The notes beneath the pieces were generated by a model that was not told the DNA's origin, searched no databases, and was given only the letters and a program-made list of their open reading frames with translations. From the NCBI GenBank assembly GCA_023701165.1, contig JAMPXL010000022.1:1-9094 (forward strand): a stretch of DNA of 9,094 nucleotides, given 5' to 3'. The DNA comes from Geothrix sp. Its GTDB lineage: Bacteria; Acidobacteriota; Holophagae; Holophagales; Holophagaceae. A program made the position numbers and the translations under genes. Numbering within the stretch: position 1 is the stretch's first letter; each line of letters opens with the position of its first letter. Shown one piece after another: positions 6,375 to 9,094 of this stretch.

Positions 6375-6393
6375 TCCTGAGACCCCTCAGGAG
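6375..6393 (+). promoter_or_regulatory. Hairpin covering the creD ribosome binding site
   Basis: CCTGAG (6376-6381) pairs perfectly with CTCAGG (6386-6391) around an ACCC loop, and the stem can be lengthened by T6375-A6392 and a T-G wobble. The right arm contains most of the creD Shine-Dalgarno AGGAG (6389-6393), which lies 6 bases before ATG at 6400. Folding would limit ribosome access to creD. Confidence 0.45.
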
Positions 6394-6399
6394 TGACCC

Positions 6400-7737
6400 A
6401 TGCGGAACCCGCTGTTGATGAAGACCCTCACCGTGGCAGGGCTGGCCCTGCTGCTGCTCATCCCCCTGGCCATGGTGGCGGGGCTCGTGGAGAGCCGGAA
6501 CGCCCGGCAGATCGAGGCGGCGGACGACATCGCGCGGCTCAACGCTGGGCGCCAGCAGCTCACGGGCCCCCTGCTCGTGGCCCGGTACGAGGAGCAGGTC
6601 GTCACGGAATCGAAGAACAAGGACACGGGCGAGACCGTGTCCCGGGTCAGCTGGGTCGGCAAGCACCAGGTGATCGTCCCCAAGGCGCTGGAGGTCTCCG
6701 CCCAGGCCCGGGTGGATACCCGGAAGCGGGGCCTGTTCAAGGCCCAGGCCTACGATCTGGATGCCCAGACCAAGGGCCGTTTCTCCATCCCCCGGGGCCT
6801 GGGTCTGGACCCCTCGCGGACCATCCGTCCCGGGCGCGCCACCCTCCTGCTGGGTCTGACGGACCTGCGCGGGCTGCGGGAGCGTCCCGTGCTCCGTTGG
6901 GCCGGCCGGGCCATGGACTGGCAGCCCGGAGGCGTGGAGGGGATCCTGAACGCGGCGGTCCACGTGAACCTGGGATCCCTGGCCGAGCTGGAAGGGAAGG
7001 ACTGGGAGTTCGAGATGCCCCTGGCCCTGCGGGGCTCCCAGGCCTTTTCCGTGGCCCCGGTGGCCGAGGTCACGCGGGTGTCGCTGACCTCCCCCTGGCC
7101 CTCGCCCAGCTTCCAGGGCCGCTTCTCGGCGCGGCACAACCTGTCGCCCCAGGGATTCACGGCCACCTGGGAGGTGTTCCACCTGGCCCGGAGCCTGACC
7201 AAGATCCTGGAAGGCAAGGGCGATTCGGAAGAGTGCTTCGGGGTGGCCTTCCTGGAGCCCGTGAACGTATATCTCCAGGCCGAACGGGCCACCAAGTACG
7301 GGTTCCTCTTCGTGGGCCTGGTGTTCGCGGCCTTCTTCTTCGTGGAGGTGCTCCGCCGGCTGCCCATCCACCCCCTGCAGTACCTGCTGGTGGGCCTGTC
7401 CCTGGCGATCTTCTTCCTCCTGCTGCTGAGCCTTTCGGAACACATCCCCTTCGGCTGGGCCTACCTGGCGTCCAGCCTGGCCAGCCTGGGCCTGCTGGGG
7501 ATCTACCTGGTGCACGTGCTGCGCAGCGCCCGGCAGGGCCTGGGCTTCACTGGGGGCCTGGCCCTCATCTTCGCCCTCCTCTACGGCCTGCTGCTGTATG
7601 AGGACAGCGCGCTGCTGATGGGTTCCGCCGTGCTGTTCCTGGGGCTGGCGGCAGTCATGATCGGCACCCGCAAGGTGGATTGGTATGCGCTGGGGCAGTC
7701 CGGCAGTTCTGCCGCGATACCCGGGGGCGGGAAGTAG
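6400..7737 (+). CDS. creD: CreD-type inner membrane protein
   Basis: The protein has 445 residues, against about 450 for E. coli CreD. A first membrane helix (about 9-27) is followed by a large extracytoplasmic domain (about 28-300). Five or so further helices occupy the last third (about 301-318, 328-346, 353-373, 383-399, 404-422). The most diagnostic block is IHPLQYLLVGLSLAIFFLLL continuing into SLSEHIPFGWAYL (323-356), which closely resembles CreD. LLYEDSALLMGS (398-409) and the end GTRKVDWYAL are also family-like. CreD is the main CreB-induced product in enterobacteria and has been linked to envelope stress and beta-lactamase-related phenotypes in some species; its biochemical activity is unknown. 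ATG at 6400 has AGGAG 6 bases upstream, partly inside a hairpin, and a cre-tag-like site lies upstream. It is separated from creC by 260 bases holding the palindrome, so it is probably transcribed from its own promoter. Confidence 0.94.
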   Translation: MRNPLLMKTLTVAGLALLLLIPLAMVAGLVESRNARQIEAADDIARLNAGRQQLTGPLLVARYEEQVVTESKNKDTGETVSRVSWVGKHQVIVPKALEVSAQARVDTRKRGLFKAQAYDLDAQTKGRFSIPRGLGLDPSRTIRPGRATLLLGLTDLRGLRERPVLRWAGRAMDWQPGGVEGILNAAVHVNLGSLAELEGKDWEFEMPLALRGSQAFSVAPVAEVTRVSLTSPWPSPSFQGRFSARHNLSPQGFTATWEVFHLARSLTKILEGKGDSEECFGVAFLEPVNVYLQAERATKYGFLFVGLVFAAFFFVEVLRRLPIHPLQYLLVGLSLAIFFLLLLSLSEHIPFGWAYLASSLASLGLLGIYLVHVLRSARQGLGFTGGLALIFALLYGLLLYEDSALLMGSAVLFLGLAAVMIGTRKVDWYALGQSGSSAAIPGGGK

Positions 7738-7757
7738 GGAGGGGGGTATCCTCCTCC
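7737..7757 (+). promoter_or_regulatory. Self-complementary ribosome site before the acyltransferase gene
   Basis: GGGAGGGGGG (7737-7746) begins at the last base of the creD stop codon. It faces CCTCCTCC (7750-7757), which ends directly at the ATG at 7758. GGAGG can pair with either of two overlapping CCTCC blocks, leaving a 7- or 10-base loop. The Shine-Dalgarno would be hidden unless ribosomes finishing creD open the structure. This suggests translational coupling. Confidence 0.45.
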
Positions 7758-8822
7758 ATGGATCGCCCTGCAGCTTCGCGTTTTGGTGGCCTGGATCCCC
7801 TCCGCGGGATCCTGGCCCTGTGTGTGGCGGTCTACCACCTCAGCGTGTGGTTCGCCCTGTGGGAATCGGGGTCGGGGCTGAACATGGCCACGGCCCGGCT
7901 GGGGAACTACAGCGTGTCGGCCTTCTTCGTGCTGAGCGGGTTCCTCCTCTTCCGGACCGCCTCCTGGGCGCGGGTCCGGACGGAGGGCCTGGGCCGCTTC
8001 TGGCTGCGGCGCTTCCTGCGGCTGGCGCCCCTGTTCTACCTGGTCTGCGCCCTGAACGTGGTCCTCCGGCTGGGCATGGGACCCGATCCCACGGGGGTGC
8101 GGATCCTGGAGAACCTGACGCTCACCTTCGGCGCCATCCACCCCAACCACGCCCTGGTGACCGGCGGCTGGTACGTGGGCCTGGTGGCGCTGCTCTACTT
8201 CGCCTACCCGGCCCTGGCCTGGCTGCGGGAGAAGGGCGGGCCCAGGGGAGGACTTGTCTTCCTGGTGGCGCTGGCCCTGGGCCTCTGGGCCTGGAGCCTG
8301 CCCTCCACCCTGCATGGCGTGATGGAACAGCCCCTGTGGAACCGCTTCCACACGTATGTCCTCGCGCCCAACCAGCTGTTCCTCCTGGCCTGGGGCGCCC
8401 TGCTGGCGGGGCTGCACGAAACCACGGAGAAGCGGCTGGAGCCCAGGCTGGCCCTGCTGCTGGCCCTGCCCCTGGTGTGGCTGCTGATCAAGCCCACGCC
8501 CCAGTTCTTCGACCACCTCGCGGCACTCACGGGCTGGAGCCGCTATGGCTACCTGCTGGTGGTGACGGGCCTGGTGGCCCTGGCGGCCTTCACGCGGGAC
8601 GGTGAACCGGGCCGGTGCGGAAAGGCGCTCACCCACCTGGGCGCCTGGAGCTACGGCCTCTACCTGCTGCATCCCTTCACCATGCTGCTGGTCAAGCCCT
8701 ACGCCACCGGGCGCTCCGGCTTCAGCCTGGCCCTGGGGTTGGCGATCCTCGCGGCGGCGGCCGCGCATCGCTGGATCGAGGAGCCCGCCGGGCGGTGGGG
8801 GCGGCCCAAAGAAAAGCGCTGA
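7758..8822 (+). CDS. Acyltransferase-3 (OafA/YrhL-type) membrane protein
   Basis: This 354-residue polytopic membrane protein has the acyltransferase-3 fold. These enzymes move acyl groups, often acetyl, onto sugars of O-antigen, exopolysaccharide, peptidoglycan or small molecules at the inner membrane. Visible family marks are LDPLRGILALCVAVYHLS near the N-terminus with R16 and H27, FFVLSGF (56-62), the basic FWLRRFLRLAP block, LGAWSYGLYLLHPF with H305, and a terminal RWIEEPAGRW. About ten hydrophobic helices can be counted by eye. In the middle motif, where many relatives read W-S-L-x-x-E-E-x-F-Y, this protein reads GGWYVGLVALLYF (136-148) and lacks the Glu pair. ATG at 7758 is preferred because homology begins there; an upstream TTG at 7680 would add 26 non-homologous residues inside creD. 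It follows creD by 20 bases and is probably co-transcribed. The acceptor substrate cannot be deduced. Confidence 0.9.
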   Translation: MDRPAASRFGGLDPLRGILALCVAVYHLSVWFALWESGSGLNMATARLGNYSVSAFFVLSGFLLFRTASWARVRTEGLGRFWLRRFLRLAPLFYLVCALNVVLRLGMGPDPTGVRILENLTLTFGAIHPNHALVTGGWYVGLVALLYFAYPALAWLREKGGPRGGLVFLVALALGLWAWSLPSTLHGVMEQPLWNRFHTYVLAPNQLFLLAWGALLAGLHETTEKRLEPRLALLLALPLVWLLIKPTPQFFDHLAALTGWSRYGYLLVVTGLVALAAFTRDGEPGRCGKALTHLGAWSYGLYLLHPFTMLLVKPYATGRSGFSLALGLAILAAAAAHRWIEEPAGRWGRPKEKR

Positions 8823-8839
8823 CCCGGGGGCCAGCGCTT
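8808..8839 (-). terminator. Intrinsic terminator for the minus-strand sCache gene, inside the acyltransferase 3' end
   Basis: On the minus strand AAGCGCTG (8839-8832) and CAGCGCTT (8821-8814) form a perfect 8-base stem with a 10-base GC-rich loop. It is followed by TTTTCTTT (8815-8808, partly overlapping the stem end). The structure starts about 20 bases after the position where the sCache gene would stop in its expected frame (8860). The stem contains the last codons and TGA of the convergent acyltransferase gene. On the plus strand there is no T tract after it. Confidence 0.65.
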
Positions 8840-8859
8840 ATCGGGAAGGCCCGCTCGCC

Positions 8860-9094
8860 TCAGCCCTTCTTTGTAGATGCCCGTGGCGAACACCAGCCCG
8901 TCGTGCAGCTCGTAGTACATGGCCTTGGGCTCGGCCACGCCGCTCTTGGGGTTCTTGTACTTCACGTCCTGCCAGCCCTTGGCATGGACCTTGGCCAGGG
9001 CCATGCGGTCCTTGATGATCGGCTTGCCGTCGGGATCCTTGGAGTTCAGGGCATTCAGGCCCACCTTGGCAGGCTCCTGGCCGTGGGCGCCTCA
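8860..9094 (-). pseudogene. Single-Cache (sCache) domain protein, 3' part, apparently frame-disrupted
   Basis: The minus strand encodes the C-terminal half of an sCache sensor-type domain. It reads GAHGQEPAKVGLNALNSKDP, then DGKPIIKDRMALAK, GWQDVKYKNPKSGVAEPKAMYY and DGLVFATGIYK. In relatives the order H-x-x-x-P-x-x-V-G, DPDGKP, W-x-D-Y/V-K, NP-x-T/S-G and GIYK is typical, usually in small exported ligand-binding proteins. Two things look wrong. The codon directly before GAHG, the last in the window (9094-9092), is TGA in frame. After GIYK the frame does not stop but runs about 160 bases antisense through the acyltransferase gene. Removing one A from the AAA at 8872-8870 would give GIYKKG and TGA at 8862-8860, just before a good terminator. 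So the gene looks decayed or carries sequencing errors. If neither, a shortened protein from GTG at 9064 would be the only intact product. The upstream part lies outside the window. Confidence 0.6.

Noticed and set aside
6355..7515. A 386-codon minus-strand frame opposite creD
   Set aside because: It is antisense to a full-length CreD and has biased composition.
7581..8768. A 395-codon minus-strand frame opposite the acyltransferase
   Set aside because: It is antisense to a protein with acyltransferase-3 motifs and has Gln/Gly/Pro-rich shadow composition.

Overview
This is a very GC-rich window with dense, mostly single-copy bacterial genes. Gene content (a CreBCD-type two-component locus, PurM, FolE, an OafA-type acyltransferase, a GH5-like hydrolase, a single-Cache periplasmic protein) points to a Gram-negative bacterium. 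The style of the proteins, with long Ala/Gly/Leu-rich ORFs and a standalone sCache protein, reminded me of Holophagae/Geothrix-type Acidobacteriota. That placement is an impression, not a demonstration.

Layout. Bases 1-2895 are read on the minus strand. In transcription order they hold two orphan Ala-rich proteins (2895-2200 and 2136-1666), folE (1632-1063), and a membrane-anchored GH5-like glycoside hydrolase whose 3' end lies beyond base 1. The gaps between the last three are short (33 and 27 bases), so one transcript is plausible. A divergent gap at about 2896-2986 separates them from the plus-strand block. That block is purM (2987-4021), creB (4041-4727), creC (4718-6139, overlapping creB), a 260-base intergenic region, creD (6400-7737) and an acyltransferase-3 membrane protein (7758-8822). 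The far right end carries the 3' part of a minus-strand sCache protein that looks frame-disrupted. Its probable terminator lies inside the end of the acyltransferase gene.

How the parts work together. CreC (membrane histidine kinase) and CreB (OmpR-type regulator) should control CreD (inner-membrane envelope protein). Upstream of creD there is a near-match to the CreB recognition sequence (cre-tag, TTCAC-N6-TTCAC) and a third TTCAC half-site in helical phase. This suggests that CreB binds its own locus here as it does in gammaproteobacteria. The acyltransferase follows creD by 20 bases and may belong to the same envelope-related output.

The most unusual structure is in the creC-creD gap. It is a 122-base hyphenated palindrome whose 26-base arms are each built from three 8-base units (ACCAAGRC on the left, CTTGGTGT on the right). 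It is much more AT-rich than its surroundings and is flanked by an A tract and a T tract. Both downstream genes (creD and the acyltransferase) also have Shine-Dalgarno sequences that can be sequestered in short hairpins. No CRISPR array, rRNA, tRNA or insertion sequence is visible.
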